Below are positions 1 to 9,188 of a stretch of DNA of 62,445 nt, piece after piece. Below the pieces are notes generated by a model. The model saw only the letters and a list, made by a program, of their open reading frames with translations, ran no database searches and was not told the DNA's origin. Source of the DNA: Sideroxydans sp. Lineage in GTDB: Bacteria > Pseudomonadota > Gammaproteobacteria > Burkholderiales > Gallionellaceae. The translations under genes were made by a program, and so were the position numbers. The stretch spans positions 1-62,445 of the forward strand of contig WGNQ01000003.1 of NCBI GenBank assembly GCA_016124455.1, written 5' to 3'. Position 1 is the stretch's first letter. Every line of letters begins with the position of its first letter.

Positions 1-194
1 AATGGGTCAAGGGCAAGACGCTGGACGAAGCGCTGGAAATCAAGAACACGGCGATTGCCGAAGAACTGGCGCTGCCGCCGGTGAAGATCCACTGCTCGAT
101 CCTGGCCGAGGATGCGATCAAGGCGGCCGTGGCCGATCTCAGGAACAAGCAGCATGTGGAAGCAGGTGGCTATCAGGTGTGTGCCCCGGAATAA
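1..194 (+). CDS. iscU: IscU-type Fe-S scaffold, C-terminal part (5' end outside window)
   Basis: The reading frame is open from base 3 and ends at TAA 192-194, giving 63 residues. It holds the last conserved IscU motif, [13 protein letters not shown], whose cysteine is a ligand for the nascent cluster. The protein stops soon after, so there is no NifU-type ferredoxin-like middle or C-terminal domain: this is the short IscU form. In the family it receives sulfur from IscS and passes the assembled cluster to carrier proteins, here the A-type proteins encoded next. Whether it serves housekeeping or nitrogenase maturation cannot be told from the fragment; the nif genes further right make the second plausible. 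Confidence 0.85.
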   Translation, partial: WVKGKTLDEALEIKNTAIAEELALPPVKIHCSILAEDAIKAAVADLRNKQHVEAGGYQVCAPE

Positions 195-219
195 TGATTT
201 TATTGATGGAGATGATGAC

Positions 220-573
220 ATGACCCAAGCTCAAGCAGAAGTTCTATCGCCGCTGGACTTTACCGATAGTGCGGCGGACAAGGTAAGGCTGCTGATAGAA
301 GAAGAGGGCAACCCGGCGCTGAAGCTGCGCATCTATGTGTCTGGCGGCGGGTGTTCCGGATTCCAGTACAACTTCGCCTTTGACGAGATGGCCAACGAAG
401 ACGATACGGTGATCATCAAGAATGGCGTTTCCTTGCTGATTGATGCGGTGAGCTACCAGTACATGGAAGGCGCTTCCGTTGATTACCAGGAGGGGCTGGA
501 AGGTGCCCGTTTCGTGATCAACAATCCGAATGCATCCTCCACCTGTGGCTGTGGCTCGTCTTTTTCGGTTTAG
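220..573 (+). CDS. erpA: A-type Fe-S carrier ErpA
   Basis: A 117-residue HesB/IscA-family protein. The three cluster-binding cysteines are visible in [11 protein letters not shown] (middle) and TCGCGSSFS (C-terminus). The whole length, including EFTD-like [11 protein letters not shown] near the start and [11 protein letters not shown] near the end, follows ErpA more closely than IscA. ErpA delivers clusters from IscU to apo-proteins in the cytoplasm. The ATG at 220 was chosen over upstream in-frame starts because those lie inside iscU and because GGAG sits 8-9 bases before it. It lies 25 bases after iscU and 8 before iscA, so it is part of one operon. Confidence 0.88.
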   Translation: MTQAQAEVLSPLDFTDSAADKVRLLIEEEGNPALKLRIYVSGGGCSGFQYNFAFDEMANEDDTVIIKNGVSLLIDAVSYQYMEGASVDYQEGLEGARFVINNPNASSTCGCGSSFSV

Positions 574-581
574 GAGGCAAC

Positions 582-905
582 ATGACGATCACACTGACAG
601 AGCGTGCCGCAGTCCGGGTGCAAAACTTCATGACTAACCGCGGCAAGGGCGTGGGGCTGCGGATCAGCGTAAAAACTTCCGGTTGCTCGGGCATGGCTTA
701 CAGCCTGGAGTTCGCTGATGAACTGGACGGGGACGAAATGACGTTCGAAAGCCATGGCGTAAAGCTGCTGGTGGACGCCAAAAGCCTAGCCTACCTCGAT
801 GGTACCGAGCTGGATTACGCCAAGGAAGGCCTGAACGAAGGCTTTAAATTCAACAATCCAAACGTCAAGGCCACCTGCGGCTGCGGCGAAAGCTTCAGCG
901 TCTGA
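582..905 (+). CDS. iscA: A-type Fe-S carrier IscA
   Basis: A 107-residue IscA-family protein with the three invariant cysteines in [14 protein letters not shown] and ATCGCGESF. The motif [11 protein letters not shown] is typical of IscA rather than ErpA, so the operon carries two different A-type carriers back to back. A good ribosome site (TAGGAGG) precedes the ATG. The gene is 8 bases after erpA and 10 bases before hscA. In the family IscA holds a 2Fe-2S or 4Fe-4S cluster or iron and hands it to 4Fe-4S proteins. Two carriers in tandem fit a high demand for clusters such as nitrogenase maturation, which is an inference. Confidence 0.9.
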   Translation: MTITLTERAAVRVQNFMTNRGKGVGLRISVKTSGCSGMAYSLEFADELDGDEMTFESHGVKLLVDAKSLAYLDGTELDYAKEGLNEGFKFNNPNVKATCGCGESFSV

Positions 906-915
906 GGCAGACACC

Positions 916-2778
916 ATGCTGTTGCAGATTGCCGAACCAGGAAGAAGTACCGCGCCCCACCAGCATCGCCTGGCGATAGGGATCGATCTTGGTACCACCA
1001 ATTCGCTGGCAGCCACGGTGCGCAGCGGCGAAACCATGGTCATCAACGATGAACAGGGACGTTCGCTGCTGCCTTCCGTTGTGCGCTACCTGCCCAGCGG
1101 CAAGGTGGACGTCGGTCATGATGCGCTCGCCGCGCGCAGTGCAGATCCGCATAACACCATCCAGTCGGTGAAGCGTTTCATGGGGCGTGCCTATGATGAT
1201 CTCGGCGACCTGGCGGATATTCCTTACAGATTCGTGTGCAGCGAAGGCATGCTGCAGATCAAGACCGCAGCCGACGTGCGCAGCCCGATCGAAGTTTCCA
1301 GCGAAATTCTCAAGCAATTGCGCGAGCGTGCCGAAGCTTCGCTCGGTGGTGAGCTGACCGGTGCGGTGATTACCGTGCCGGCCTATTTCGACGATGCGCA
1401 GCGCCAGGCTACCAAGGATGCCGCGCGTCTGGCCGGGATTAATGTGCTGCGCCTGCTGGCTGAGCCGACCGCGGCGGCAGTGGCGTATGGCCTGGATAAC
1501 GGCAGCGAAGGGGTGTATGTCGTGTACGACCTCGGGGGCGGGACCTTCGATGTGTCGGTGCTGCGTTTGCGCCAGGGCGTGTTTGAGGTATTGGCGACCA
1601 ATGGCGATTCCGCTCTGGGGGGCGATGATTTCGATCGTGCGATCTACAACTGGATATTGCAACAGGCCGGCCTGTCCGGCCTGCCTACGGTCGACCTCGG
1701 CAACCTGCTGGCCGAAGCGCGCCGCGCCAAGGAAGCCCTGACGGAACTGGAACAGGTCAGCATCTGCTGTAATCTGAGCCAGGGGCTGGCGGTAGCGCTG
1801 ACCCTGACGCGTGCGGAGTTCGCTGCAATGACACGGGAACTCGTGGCGCGCACCCTGCAGCCAACCCGCAAGGCGTTGCGTGATGCCGGACTGACCCGGG
1901 ACGCGGTACAGGGTGTGGTGCTGGTCGGCGGTTCAACCAGGATGCTGCCGGTGCGCAGCGCCGTTGCCGATTTCTTCGGCAAGCAACCGTTGACCAACCT
2001 CGATCCGGACAAAGTGGTGGCGCTGGGTGCGGCAATCCAGGCCAACGCGCTGGTGGGCAACCAGCAGGACGACAGCCTGTTGCTGCTGGATGTGATTCCG
2101 CTATCGCTGGGCATCGAGACCATGGGGGGCCTCACCGAGAAAATCATTCCGCGCAATTCCACGCTGCCCATTGCTCGTGGTCAGGATTTCACTACGTTCA
2201 AGGATGGCCAGACCGCGATGAGTATCCACGTGGTGCAGGGCGAGCGCGAACTGGTTTTCGATTGCCGCTCGCTGGCACGCTTCGAACTGCGTGGTATTCC
2301 GGCGATGGTAGCGGGTGCGGCGCGCATTCGCGTTACCTTCCAGGTGGATGCGGATGGCCTGCTGTCAGTCAGCGCACGGGAAATGAAGACCGGCGTTGAG
2401 GCATCGGTCGAGGTCAAGCCCGCATACGGGCTGGGCGACGAGCAAATCAGCGCCATGCTGCAGGCCTCCATGCATCATGCCAGCGACGACATGCACAGGC
2501 GTGCGCTGGTCGAACAACAGGTGGAGGGACAGCGCCTGATCGAGGCCGTCAGTGCGGCGGTGCAGCAGGACGGATATTTACTGGAGCTGGAAGAGCGGCA
2601 ACTTATTCAGCAGCGGATTGCGCAGCTGGTCGATGCCATGCAGGGGCAATACAGCGAGGCGGTGCGCCATGCGGTGGAAGCATTGAACGGCGCCACTCAG
2701 GCATTTGCCGCCAAACGCATGGATGCCAGCATCAGTCAGGCATTCACCGGGCGCACCGTGGAAACGCTGGGCGTATAA
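916..2778 (+). CDS. hscA: Hsp70-type Fe-S chaperone HscA
   Basis: A 620-residue Hsp70 protein. The ATPase domain (about residues 22-390) shows the phosphate loop [13 protein letters not shown] and the [10 protein letters not shown] motif; the substrate-binding domain follows, starting near [13 protein letters not shown], then the helical lid. The length and the [18 protein letters not shown] segment fit HscA better than DnaK. HscA uses ATP to pull the cluster off IscU, normally with the J-protein HscB. The usual hscB is not between iscA and hscA, and no fdx follows: the next gene starts 6 bases on, on the other strand. Those partners must be encoded elsewhere or be missing. Confidence 0.9.
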   Translation: MLLQIAEPGRSTAPHQHRLAIGIDLGTTNSLAATVRSGETMVINDEQGRSLLPSVVRYLPSGKVDVGHDALAARSADPHNTIQSVKRFMGRAYDDLGDLADIPYRFVCSEGMLQIKTAADVRSPIEVSSEILKQLRERAEASLGGELTGAVITVPAYFDDAQRQATKDAARLAGINVLRLLAEPTAAAVAYGLDNGSEGVYVVYDLGGGTFDVSVLRLRQGVFEVLATNGDSALGGDDFDRAIYNWILQQAGLSGLPTVDLGNLLAEARRAKEALTELEQVSICCNLSQGLAVALTLTRAEFAAMTRELVARTLQPTRKALRDAGLTRDAVQGVVLVGGSTRMLPVRSAVADFFGKQPLTNLDPDKVVALGAAIQANALVGNQQDDSLLLLDVIPLSLGIETMGGLTEKIIPRNSTLPIARGQDFTTFKDGQTAMSIHVVQGERELVFDCRSLARFELRGIPAMVAGAARIRVTFQVDADGLLSVSAREMKTGVEASVEVKPAYGLGDEQISAMLQASMHHASDDMHRRALVEQQVEGQRLIEAVSAAVQQDGYLLELEERQLIQQRIAQLVDAMQGQYSEAVRHAVEALNGATQAFAAKRMDASISQAFTGRTVETLGV

Positions 2779-2784
2779 CACTGC

Positions 2785-4251
2785 TCATGCGTTAACCGCA
2801 GCATGCTTTTCCACGACGATGCGGTCAATGATGGCCAGTACTTCGTCGCTGGCCTTTTCAGCTTCGGTAAAGGTGGCAAGGATCCTGGACTGGATATTGC
2901 GATCCTGTTCCCAGCCCTGTTGCATATAGCCCACCGCTTCGGCAATTTTCTGGTGTACCAGTGCGTGCGGTATTTCAAGGCTACGGAAGGAGGGCACCTT
3001 GTTGAATTGCTGCGAGCCTGCGCCGGTCTCGTACCAGACTCCCAGACGGCACTGATGGTGGTCGACACTGACTGATTTCTTCGCGTCATCGGCAGCGTTG
3101 TGGTCACTGATGGCGATGTAGCCATGCTGCTTGAATACCAGGTGGTCGACCTTGGCCAGCGAAGCAAAGCTTACGTCCTGGGCATAATTGATCTTGGTCA
3201 TGGTGCTGTGTGCGGATTCCGCGAACTGGCCGAACTTGTGTTCGAAGTCGCTCACCGTGGAACGCGATTGCTCGGCCATTTCCTTCATCTGTTCCGAGTT
3301 TTCCAGCATGGTGGTGGCCTGGTTCTGCACGCCGGTCATGACCGTGGCGATGGCCGTAGTGGCCTGTTTGGTGTTCTCGGCGAGCCTGCGCACTTCGTCG
3401 GCGACCACCGCGAAGCCGCGCCCCTGCTCGCCGGCACGCGCCGCCTCGATTGCGGCATTGAGCGCCAGCAGGTTGGTCTGGTCGGCAATCGTGGTGATTA
3501 GCTGCACCACCTTGCTGATTTCCTTGCTTTGCATGTTCAGCTCGGAAATGGCGGTGTTGCTTTCCGTAATCATGCCGGTAATACGGTTCAGCGTTCCGAC
3601 GATATCGGCAATCGACTTCTTGCTGCCTTCCGCATCGGTGAAGGTATTGCGGGCGATTTCGGTAACCTCGCGCATTTTGTCGAACATGTTGATCAGGTCC
3701 TGCTGGTTGAGCTGCAGGTTCTTCAGGCTGTTTTGCGAATTGAGGTGGCTGAGCCTGGAGTCCAGTTCATGCTTCAGCATGAAGCGGGTGCTTTCCGCCA
3801 GCTGTTCTTGTGACGCGTTGACTTCCTGCAGTATCTGGCGGAACGTGCCATGCAAGCCATCCGGCTGGGCTTTGCGGAAGTATTTGCCTTCGCTCGCGTA
3901 CTTGAACGTGGTGTCGACTTCGCGGAAGCAGGCTTCGAGCTGGTCCAGCATATCGTTGATCTGCCAGGCCAGCTTGCCGAGCTCATCGGTACTGCTGATG
4001 TTGGTAATCCGGCTGTGGAATATCCCGGTACTGACCTCGTCGGCCACTTTCCCGATGTTGCGGATAGGCGCCAGCAGTTTCGGCGCACCGGTAATGACGA
4101 GAATTGCATAGCCGATGCTGATGGCAAGGAAAGCCAGGAAGTAGGGGTCGAAACCGTACTTCACGAATACGGAAATGATCGTCACCAGCAACAGCAGCGT
4201 GCTGAAATAGGCGGTCGCCTGAATCTTAAATTGCAAGGACCAGTTCTTCAT
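2785..4251 (-). CDS. Methyl-accepting chemotaxis protein with HAMP and CZB zinc domain
   Basis: A 488-residue receptor. Two adjacent membrane helices (about 12-28 and 34-52) leave almost no periplasmic part. A HAMP segment follows (about 54-106), then a coiled coil and the signalling tip [19 protein letters not shown] (around 265-285). The C-terminal 110 residues form a CZB (chemoreceptor zinc-binding) domain, with [12 protein letters not shown] and a later VH pair as likely zinc ligands. It lacks its own sensor domain; the PAS protein encoded just upstream overlaps it by 26 bases and probably supplies it. Together they resemble Aer split into two chains. It probably signals to CheA/CheW about redox or oxygen, which matters to a nitrogen fixer. 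Confidence 0.85.
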   Translation of the reverse strand: MKNWSLQFKIQATAYFSTLLLLVTIISVFVKYGFDPYFLAFLAISIGYAILVITGAPKLLAPIRNIGKVADEVSTGIFHSRITNISSTDELGKLAWQINDMLDQLEACFREVDTTFKYASEGKYFRKAQPDGLHGTFRQILQEVNASQEQLAESTRFMLKHELDSRLSHLNSQNSLKNLQLNQQDLINMFDKMREVTEIARNTFTDAEGSKKSIADIVGTLNRITGMITESNTAISELNMQSKEISKVVQLITTIADQTNLLALNAAIEAARAGEQGRGFAVVADEVRRLAENTKQATTAIATVMTGVQNQATTMLENSEQMKEMAEQSRSTVSDFEHKFGQFAESAHSTMTKINYAQDVSFASLAKVDHLVFKQHGYIAISDHNAADDAKKSVSVDHHQCRLGVWYETGAGSQQFNKVPSFRSLEIPHALVHQKIAEAVGYMQQGWEQDRNIQSRILATFTEAEKASDEVLAIIDRIVVEKHAAVNA

Positions 4252-4744
4252 AGCTCATGCCTTTCTCGTTGAGTATGCCGACCAACAGTTCGGTGGAGGC
4301 CTGGATGGCGTCCCGGGGACCGGCTTTTGCCTCTGCCTCCAGCATGGCCTTGTATACCTCGGTGATGACTTTTACTGCACTGGCCTTGGGTTTGCGCCGT
4401 ACCGACAGGTAGCCGACGAGGTTGTCGTGCGCGTCGTAAGAGGGGGTAACGTTGGCAAACACCCAGTAGAAGCTGCCGTCCTTGGCCAGGTTCTTGACGT
4501 AGGCAAAACATTCCTTGCCCTGGGAAATGGTGTCCCACAGCAGTTTGAAGACGCCGCGCGGCATGTCCGGATGGCGAATGATATTGTGCTGCGCGCCGAT
4601 CAGTTCTGCCTCGGTATAGCCGGAGAACTCGATGAAAATCCGGTTGCCGTAAGTGATGCGCCCCTTCAGGTCAGTCTTGGAGACGATGAAGTCATTCTCG
4701 CGCATGACCCTTTCCTGAGTGGTGGGGGCTATTCTGTTTTTCAT
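4226..4744 (-). CDS. PAS-domain redox/oxygen sensor (Aer N-terminal half)
   Basis: A 172-residue soluble protein. Residues about 15-120 form a PAS domain very like the FAD-binding PAS of Aer: [17 protein letters not shown], the [11 protein letters not shown] helix and [12 protein letters not shown], which in Aer lies along the flavin. After it comes a helical tail of about 50 residues that may pair with the receptor downstream. A strong ribosome site (GGGAGGAG) precedes the ATG. The stop overlaps the start of the HAMP/MCP gene, so translation is probably coupled. In Aer these modules are one polypeptide. The split is seen directly; that the two proteins work together is inferred. Confidence 0.85.
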   Translation of the reverse strand: MKNRIAPTTQERVMRENDFIVSKTDLKGRITYGNRIFIEFSGYTEAELIGAQHNIIRHPDMPRGVFKLLWDTISQGKECFAYVKNLAKDGSFYWVFANVTPSYDAHDNLVGYLSVRRKPKASAVKVITEVYKAMLEAEAKAGPRDAIQASTELLVGILNEKGMSYEELVLAI

Positions 4745-5011
4745 CCGGCTACTCCTCCCTGAGAGTGCTTGAAATTAACCTCACACTCGTTGCTTATTAT
4801 CCTGTGGCATTTGAAGCAATCATTGGTCGCCCAAACCAGCTTGTTGTGCCGGTCCTTATGTGTCGCTGGTAATTACCTATCGGCAGGACGGCTGCTAACT
4901 TGAGGAGGTCAGGGTTCTATACCCGATGATTTCACTGCGAAATACTGATTTTTTGCGTCGACTCGGAGAGGCACGGCCGGGAAATCCCGGATAAAAAGAA
5001 GGGGTAAGCGG
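4745..5011. other. Intergenic region upstream of the PAS/MCP pair
   Basis: No gene is evident here. It should contain the promoter of the PAS/MCP pair on the minus strand. I looked for -24/-12 (sigma54) and TGT-N10-ACA elements in both directions and found none convincing. Confidence 0.5.
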
Positions 5012-5044
5012 AAAAAGACTGGCCGCTGCGGGAACGGGCCAGTC
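5012..5044 (-). terminator. Rho-independent terminator after the CDGSH gene
   Basis: A perfect 8-base-pair stem, GACTGGCC (5017-5024) with GGCCAGTC (5037-5044), and a 12-base loop. On the minus strand it is followed by TTTTT, 7 bases past the stop codon of the CDGSH gene. Confidence 0.75.
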
Positions 5045-5050
5045 CCGGCA

Positions 5051-5290
5051 TTAAATCTTGCTATGGCTGCCGTCGCAGAATGGGGAATTCTGGGTGGCCC
5101 TGCAGCCGCACAAATATTTGGTCTCTTTCTGGGTTACCGTAAATTTGACCGGGGCGATTCCGCTGCCCTCATGGCTGCCATCGCAAAAAGGCTGGCTTTT
5201 TGAACGCCCACAGGCACACCAGTAATAGTCGCCTGGCTCCAGTTCAACCGCAAACGGGTTTTTCTGTACACATACTGCTTTGCTCATCAT
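5051..5290 (-). CDS. Small CDGSH-type 2Fe-2S protein (tandem motif)
   Basis: A 79-residue protein with two CDGSH signatures, CACGRSKSQPFCDGSHEG and CGCRATQNSPFCDGSH. Each gives three cysteines and one histidine, the ligand set of the mitoNEET-type 2Fe-2S cluster, so the protein probably holds two clusters. There is no membrane segment, so it should be cytoplasmic. Bacterial members are small redox or Fe-S proteins whose partners are mostly unknown. A MarR regulator is encoded just upstream (36 bases) in the same direction, and a terminator follows, so the two likely form a small operon. Confidence 0.88.
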   Translation of the reverse strand: MMSKAVCVQKNPFAVELEPGDYYWCACGRSKSQPFCDGSHEGSGIAPVKFTVTQKETKYLCGCRATQNSPFCDGSHSKI

Positions 5291-5326
5291 GTTTCCTTTC
5301 TGGGTTGGTGGTAAATGTAATGTGAC

Positions 5327-5770
5327 TTAACCGGCCTTCGTTTCCCGCTTGAATATTCTGGTCAGGTTGCGCAGTACAGTGTGCGTCTTGTCCAGTTCGG
5401 TCGATGTCATGCCGTCCAGCGCCTTGCCGAGATGATTGATGGCGGCGGGGAAAGTACGCTCGAACATTGCGACCCCATCATCGGTCAATTGCACAATCTG
5501 GCTGCGGCCATCCATGGGCGAGGCAACCCGTTTTACCAGCTGCCTGGCGACGAGGCGGTCGACTACGCCGGTGAGGGTGCCTTTGGTAATCAGCGTCATT
5601 TCACCCAGCTGCTTGAAGGTCATGCCTTCGGTATTGCCCAGGGTCGCAATGATGTCGAACTGCGATGGCGTCAAGCCGAGGCTGCGCACGTGCCTGGATG
5701 AATAGCATTCAAATGCCTGGTAGCAACGTGCCAGCTCGCGCACTACGGGCAAAAATTCCTTGGCTTCCAT
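5327..5770 (-). CDS. MarR-family transcriptional regulator
   Basis: A 147-residue MarR protein with the winged-helix region around LTPSQFDIIATLGNTEGMTF, LGEMTLITKGTLTGVVDRL and the wing VKRVASPMDGRSQIVQL. MarR dimers bind palindromes and usually repress their own gene and a neighbour, letting go when bound to a ligand or oxidised. A perfect palindrome (5807-5820) lies 37 bases upstream of the start. It is transcribed away from nifV and towards the CDGSH gene. The inducer cannot be read from the sequence; the single cysteine near the start (ARCYQAFECYSS holds two Cys) could sense oxidation, but this is speculative. Confidence 0.85.
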   Translation of the reverse strand: MEAKEFLPVVRELARCYQAFECYSSRHVRSLGLTPSQFDIIATLGNTEGMTFKQLGEMTLITKGTLTGVVDRLVARQLVKRVASPMDGRSQIVQLTDDGVAMFERTFPAAINHLGKALDGMTSTELDKTHTVLRNLTRIFKRETKAG

Positions 5771-5806
5771 ATCCGGGATATCGAATTATTGGGTGCTGCA
5801 GATATT

Positions 5807-5820
5807 GTTCTAACTAGAAC
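5807..5820. promoter_or_regulatory. Palindromic operator, probably for the MarR protein
   Basis: GTTCTAACTAGAAC is a perfect inverted repeat with 6-base arms around AC. It lies 37 bases before the marR-type start, where an autoregulatory operator is expected. Confidence 0.6.
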
Positions 5821-5865
5821 CATATGTCAAGGTCGTTCATGCCAGAGGTCACGCTGATTTTCGTA

Positions 5866-5881
5866 TGTCGCAAACGTTACA
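5866..5881. promoter_or_regulatory. NifA upstream activator site for nifV
   Basis: TGTCGCAAACGTTACA matches TGT-N10-ACA exactly. It ends 94 bases before the -24 element of nifV, a normal NifA distance. Confidence 0.8.
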
Positions 5882-5975
5882 AAAGTCGGATTGATCCTGG
5901 CTGGGGGGATATGTCAAAACTTCCTGGTAATCGTATTTTATTGATTTAATATAATAATGGTCTGTGGCAGGGCAG

Positions 5976-5990
5976 TGGCACGCTTGTTGC
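5976..5990 (+). promoter_or_regulatory. Sigma54 (-24/-12) promoter of nifV
   Basis: TGGCACGCTTGTTGC matches TGGCAC-N5-TTGC perfectly. Transcription should begin near 6002, which rules out start codons upstream of it and supports the nifV ATG at 6017. Confidence 0.88.
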
Positions 5991-6016
5991 TGAATAGCTA
6001 TCCGAAAGGGTTTGCT

Positions 6017-7177
6017 ATGCACAACGAACATTACAGCTCTATGGTGACGATCAACGACACGACGCTGCGCGATGGCGAGCAGACGGCCGGCGTTGCCTTC
6101 AGTGCCGAGGAAAAAATCGGCATTGCCCATGCACTGGTTGCCGCAGGTGTATCCGAACTGGAAATCGGTGTGCCGGTGATGGGTGAGGCAGAGTGTGAGG
6201 TAATCAACGCCATCGCCGGACAGGAGTTGCAGGCCGGACTCATGGTATGGGGACGTATGCATGAGACGGATCTGGATGCAATGTCGCGCTGTCAGGTCGA
6301 CTGGGTAAACCTGTCGATACCGGTATCCGATATCCACATCCAGAAGAAGCTGGCTAAAGATCGTGCCTGGGTACTGCGCACCGTACGCCAGATTGTGAGC
6401 ACAGCCAGCGATATGGGGTACTTTATCTGCGTCGGTGCCGAAGATGCATCGCGTGCCGACATCGACTTCGTGCGCCGCGTGGCCGAAGCCGCACAGGAAT
6501 CAGGTGCGTTGCGTTTCCGTTTCGCCGACACGCTTGGCGTGCTCGATCCATTTACCACATTCGAGCGCATCGGCCTGCTCAGGAAAACCAGCGACCTGCA
6601 AATTGAAATCCACGCGCACGATGATTTCGGCCTGGCCACCGCCAATTCGCTGGCGGCGGTGCGTGCCGGCGCAACCCACGTCAATACCACGGTAAACGGA
6701 TTGGGTGAACGTGCCGGCAATGCTCCGCTGGAAGAGGTGGTAATGGCCTTGCGCCACCTCCAGGACATCGAGACCGGTATCGACATGCACGCCTACCATG
6801 CTTTGTCGCAACTGGTCGCCGATGCATCGGGGCGGGGCGTGGCGGCAAACAAGAGCATCGTCGGTTCTGCCGTATTCACGCACGAGGCGGGCATCCATGT
6901 CGGCGGCTTGCTGAAAAACCCGCTCAATTACCAGCCGTTCGACCCGTCTGAAATCGGCATGGCGCACCGCATGGTGCTGGGCAAGCATTCCGGTACCAGT
7001 GCGGTGATCAAGGCCTACGCCGACATCGGCATTACCGTATCCGCCATCGAGGCGCAGGTCATTCTGTGCAAAGTGCGCGATTTCGCATATCGCCATAAGC
7101 AATCCCCGGCGCAGAACGACTTGCAGCAGATCTATTTTGAAACTGTGGCGTTCCAGCCCGCGCTGTATGAGGCATGA
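6017..7177 (+). CDS. nifV: Homocitrate synthase NifV
   Basis: A 386-residue protein of the DRE-TIM metallolyase family. The metal-binding start [18 protein letters not shown] and later [16 protein letters not shown] and [16 protein letters not shown] are all present. NifV condenses acetyl-CoA with 2-oxoglutarate to homocitrate, the organic ligand of FeMo-cofactor. The length is normal for NifV and shorter than leucine-pathway 2-isopropylmalate synthases, and the nif context supports the call. The ATG at 6017 lies 8 bases after GAAAGGG and 15 bases after the predicted transcription start. An in-frame upstream ATG (5957) precedes the promoter and cannot be used. It is the first gene of the operon. 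Confidence 0.93.
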   Translation: MHNEHYSSMVTINDTTLRDGEQTAGVAFSAEEKIGIAHALVAAGVSELEIGVPVMGEAECEVINAIAGQELQAGLMVWGRMHETDLDAMSRCQVDWVNLSIPVSDIHIQKKLAKDRAWVLRTVRQIVSTASDMGYFICVGAEDASRADIDFVRRVAEAAQESGALRFRFADTLGVLDPFTTFERIGLLRKTSDLQIEIHAHDDFGLATANSLAAVRAGATHVNTTVNGLGERAGNAPLEEVVMALRHLQDIETGIDMHAYHALSQLVADASGRGVAANKSIVGSAVFTHEAGIHVGGLLKNPLNYQPFDPSEIGMAHRMVLGKHSGTSAVIKAYADIGITVSAIEAQVILCKVRDFAYRHKQSPAQNDLQQIYFETVAFQPALYEA

Positions 7178-7178
7178 C

Positions 7179-7979
7179 ATGTCGATCGAGCGCGCAGCCA
7201 TGAATGATCCATCCGTCAGCGTAAGCGCGGAATCGCCGCCCGGGCTGTTCGGGTTGATTGCGGAAGACCTGGACTGCGTATTCCAGCGCGACCCTGCAGC
7301 ACGCAGCCGGTTCGAGGTGCTGCTGACCTATCCCGGTGTGCATGCCGTGGCCTGGCAGCGCGTGGCGCATCGGCTGTGGCGCGGCAACTGGCGCTTCACG
7401 GCACGACTGCTGAGCTTCATGGTGCGCATGTTCACTCAGATCGACATCCACCCGGGCGCCAGCATCGGGCAGCGCTTCTTTATCGATCATGGCTGTGGCG
7501 TGGTGATCGGCGAGACTGCCGAAATCGGCAACGACGTAACCATGTACCACGGCGTGACCTTGGGCGGGACGTCCTGGACACAGGGCAAGCGGCATCCGAC
7601 GTTGCGGGATGGGGTGACGGTCGGTGCCGGTGCAAAGATCCTCGGGCCGATTGTGATTGGCAGGAATGTCATGGTCGGTGCGAACTCGGTAGTCATACAC
7701 GAAGTGCCGGATGGCATGACCGTAGTCGGCATTCCCGGCCGGCCGGTGTTGCCGCTGGAGCGCCGGCGCATCACCGAGCACGGTATTGATCTCGATCATC
7801 ACCTGATTCCGGATCCCATGGGCAAGGCACTGGCCTGCCTGCTGCAGCGCATCGACGACCTGGAACGCCAGGTCGGCAATCATTCCGCCACATCCGGCAA
7901 TGCCGCGACCTGCACGCAATGCGGCGGTCTCGGTAATAACGGCAAGGCACATACCTGTAACAGTGGAGATCGAGCATGA
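7179..7979 (+). CDS. cysE: Serine O-acetyltransferase, nif-associated (NifP/CysE type)
   Basis: A 266-residue serine acetyltransferase. The left-handed beta-helix carries the hexapeptide repeats and the catalytic region [32 protein letters not shown] and [10 protein letters not shown]. It makes O-acetylserine for cysteine synthesis; the copies in nif operons (nifP) secure cysteine supply for Fe-S clusters. The start at 7179 follows GAGG by 7 bases and lies one base after the nifV stop; ATG 7200 is an alternative. The C-terminus has an added tail with a CxxC (TCTQCGG) and a later cysteine, which ordinary CysE proteins lack. Its ATGA overlaps nifW. Confidence 0.9.
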   Translation: MSIERAAMNDPSVSVSAESPPGLFGLIAEDLDCVFQRDPAARSRFEVLLTYPGVHAVAWQRVAHRLWRGNWRFTARLLSFMVRMFTQIDIHPGASIGQRFFIDHGCGVVIGETAEIGNDVTMYHGVTLGGTSWTQGKRHPTLRDGVTVGAGAKILGPIVIGRNVMVGANSVVIHEVPDGMTVVGIPGRPVLPLERRRITEHGIDLDHHLIPDPMGKALACLLQRIDDLERQVGNHSATSGNAATCTQCGGLGNNGKAHTCNSGDRA

Positions 7980-8305
7980 GCACACTTATCAACGCCCTGG
8001 GCAACCTGTCTTCGGCGGAAGAATTCCTGAACTTCCTGGAAGTGGATTACCAGCAGCCCGTGGTCAACGTGAATCGCCTGCATATCCTCAAGCGCTTCAA
8101 CCAGTACATGGCGCGCCACAGTTTCAGCGGCACCAGCGATGCCGAACTCAAGGCGGAATACAAGGCACTGCTCGAGCAGGCCTATAACGATTTCGTGAAC
8201 TCCGATGCCTCGACGGAAAAAGTGTTCAAGGTGTTTCAGGACGCGACCGGCGTGAAAACGTTCAGCGTGGACAGCCTGCGCGCCTCGTTGCCGGCGCGGC
8301 AGTAA
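7976..8305 (+). CDS. nifW: Nitrogenase-stabilising protein NifW
   Basis: A 109-residue protein of the NifW family, recognised from [20 protein letters not shown] near the start and [11 protein letters not shown]. NifW binds the MoFe protein and helps to protect or mature it in the presence of oxygen. Length and composition are typical. The start overlaps the stop of the serine acetyltransferase (ATGA), and fixA follows after 21 bases, so it sits in the nifV operon. Confidence 0.9.
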   Translation: MSTLINALGNLSSAEEFLNFLEVDYQQPVVNVNRLHILKRFNQYMARHSFSGTSDAELKAEYKALLEQAYNDFVNSDASTEKVFKVFQDATGVKTFSVDSLRASLPARQ

Positions 8306-8326
8306 GAATCCAGAAGGAGAGCCAAC

Positions 8327-9178
8327 ATGTTGCATATCGTGGTGTGTATCAAGCAAGTGCCGGACTCGGCGCAGATCCGCGTGCATCCGGTGACCAATAC
8401 CATCATGCGCCAGGGTGTACCTGCCATCATCAATCCCTACGACCTGTACGCCCTGGAAGAGGCGCTGCGCATCAAGGACAAATTCGGCGGCTTCGTTACG
8501 GTGATTACCATGGGGCCGCCACAGGCCGAGAATGCGCTGCGCAAGGCGTTGTCATTCGGTGCCGACGACGCCATCCTGGTGACTGACCGCGCTTTTGCCG
8601 GTGCCGACACGCTGGCGACCTCGTTTGCGCTGGCTTCGGCGATCCGCCAGATCGAGAAGAACATGCCGGTGGACATGATTTTCTGCGGCAAGCAAACCAT
8701 CGACGGCGACACCGCGCAGGTCGGCCCCGGCATTGCCAAGCGCCTGAATCTCGAGCTGCTCACCTATATCTCCAGTATCACCAGCGTCAGCGCCGGGAAA
8801 AAAGAGATCGTGGTGCAACGCCGTTCCGAAGGTGGTGTACAAGTCCTCAAAACCAGGCTGCCCTGCCTGGTCACCATGCTCGAAGGCAGCAACGAGATGC
8901 GCTTTGCCACCATGCCCAACATGATCCGCGCCGCACGTACCACGGTGAAGCGCTGGGACCGTATTGCGGCCGGCATCGAGGATGTGACCAAGATCGGCTT
9001 GAAAGGCTCGCCCACGGTAGTGAGCAAGGTGTTCGCGCCGAGCCCGAAGACGGTAAAGGCGGAGATCGTGCAGACCGAGAGCAACGAGCCGCAGGATCTG
9101 GTCGGTTCGTTGCTGATGCGCATGTTCACCAAGTTTCCGCATGTACGTGAAGAGCTCGAGAAGAGCGCGACTGTCTGA
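8327..9178 (+). CDS. fixA: Electron-transfer flavoprotein beta subunit FixA
   Basis: A 283-residue ETF-beta family protein. The start [16 protein letters not shown] and the nucleotide-binding segment [18 protein letters not shown] are diagnostic. With FixB it carries flavins at the heart of the FixABCX complex, which takes electrons from NADH, sends half to quinone and half to low-potential ferredoxin or flavodoxin for nitrogenase. The length is a little more than housekeeping EtfB, as usual for FixA. An AGGAGAG ribosome site precedes the ATG. It is followed 10 bases later by fixB. Confidence 0.93.
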   Translation: MLHIVVCIKQVPDSAQIRVHPVTNTIMRQGVPAIINPYDLYALEEALRIKDKFGGFVTVITMGPPQAENALRKALSFGADDAILVTDRAFAGADTLATSFALASAIRQIEKNMPVDMIFCGKQTIDGDTAQVGPGIAKRLNLELLTYISSITSVSAGKKEIVVQRRSEGGVQVLKTRLPCLVTMLEGSNEMRFATMPNMIRAARTTVKRWDRIAAGIEDVTKIGLKGSPTVVSKVFAPSPKTVKAEIVQTESNEPQDLVGSLLMRMFTKFPHVREELEKSATV

Positions 9179-9188
9179 GGATGAGACC

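Noticed and set aside
3188..4111. 307-codon plus-strand frame opposite the chemoreceptor
   Set aside because: Serine-rich antisense artefact of the MCP gene.
4745..5011. Possible NifA/sigma54 control of the PAS/MCP pair
   Set aside because: No TGGCAC-N5-TTGC or TGT-N10-ACA was found; near matches such as GCAATCATTGGTCGCC lack the required bases.
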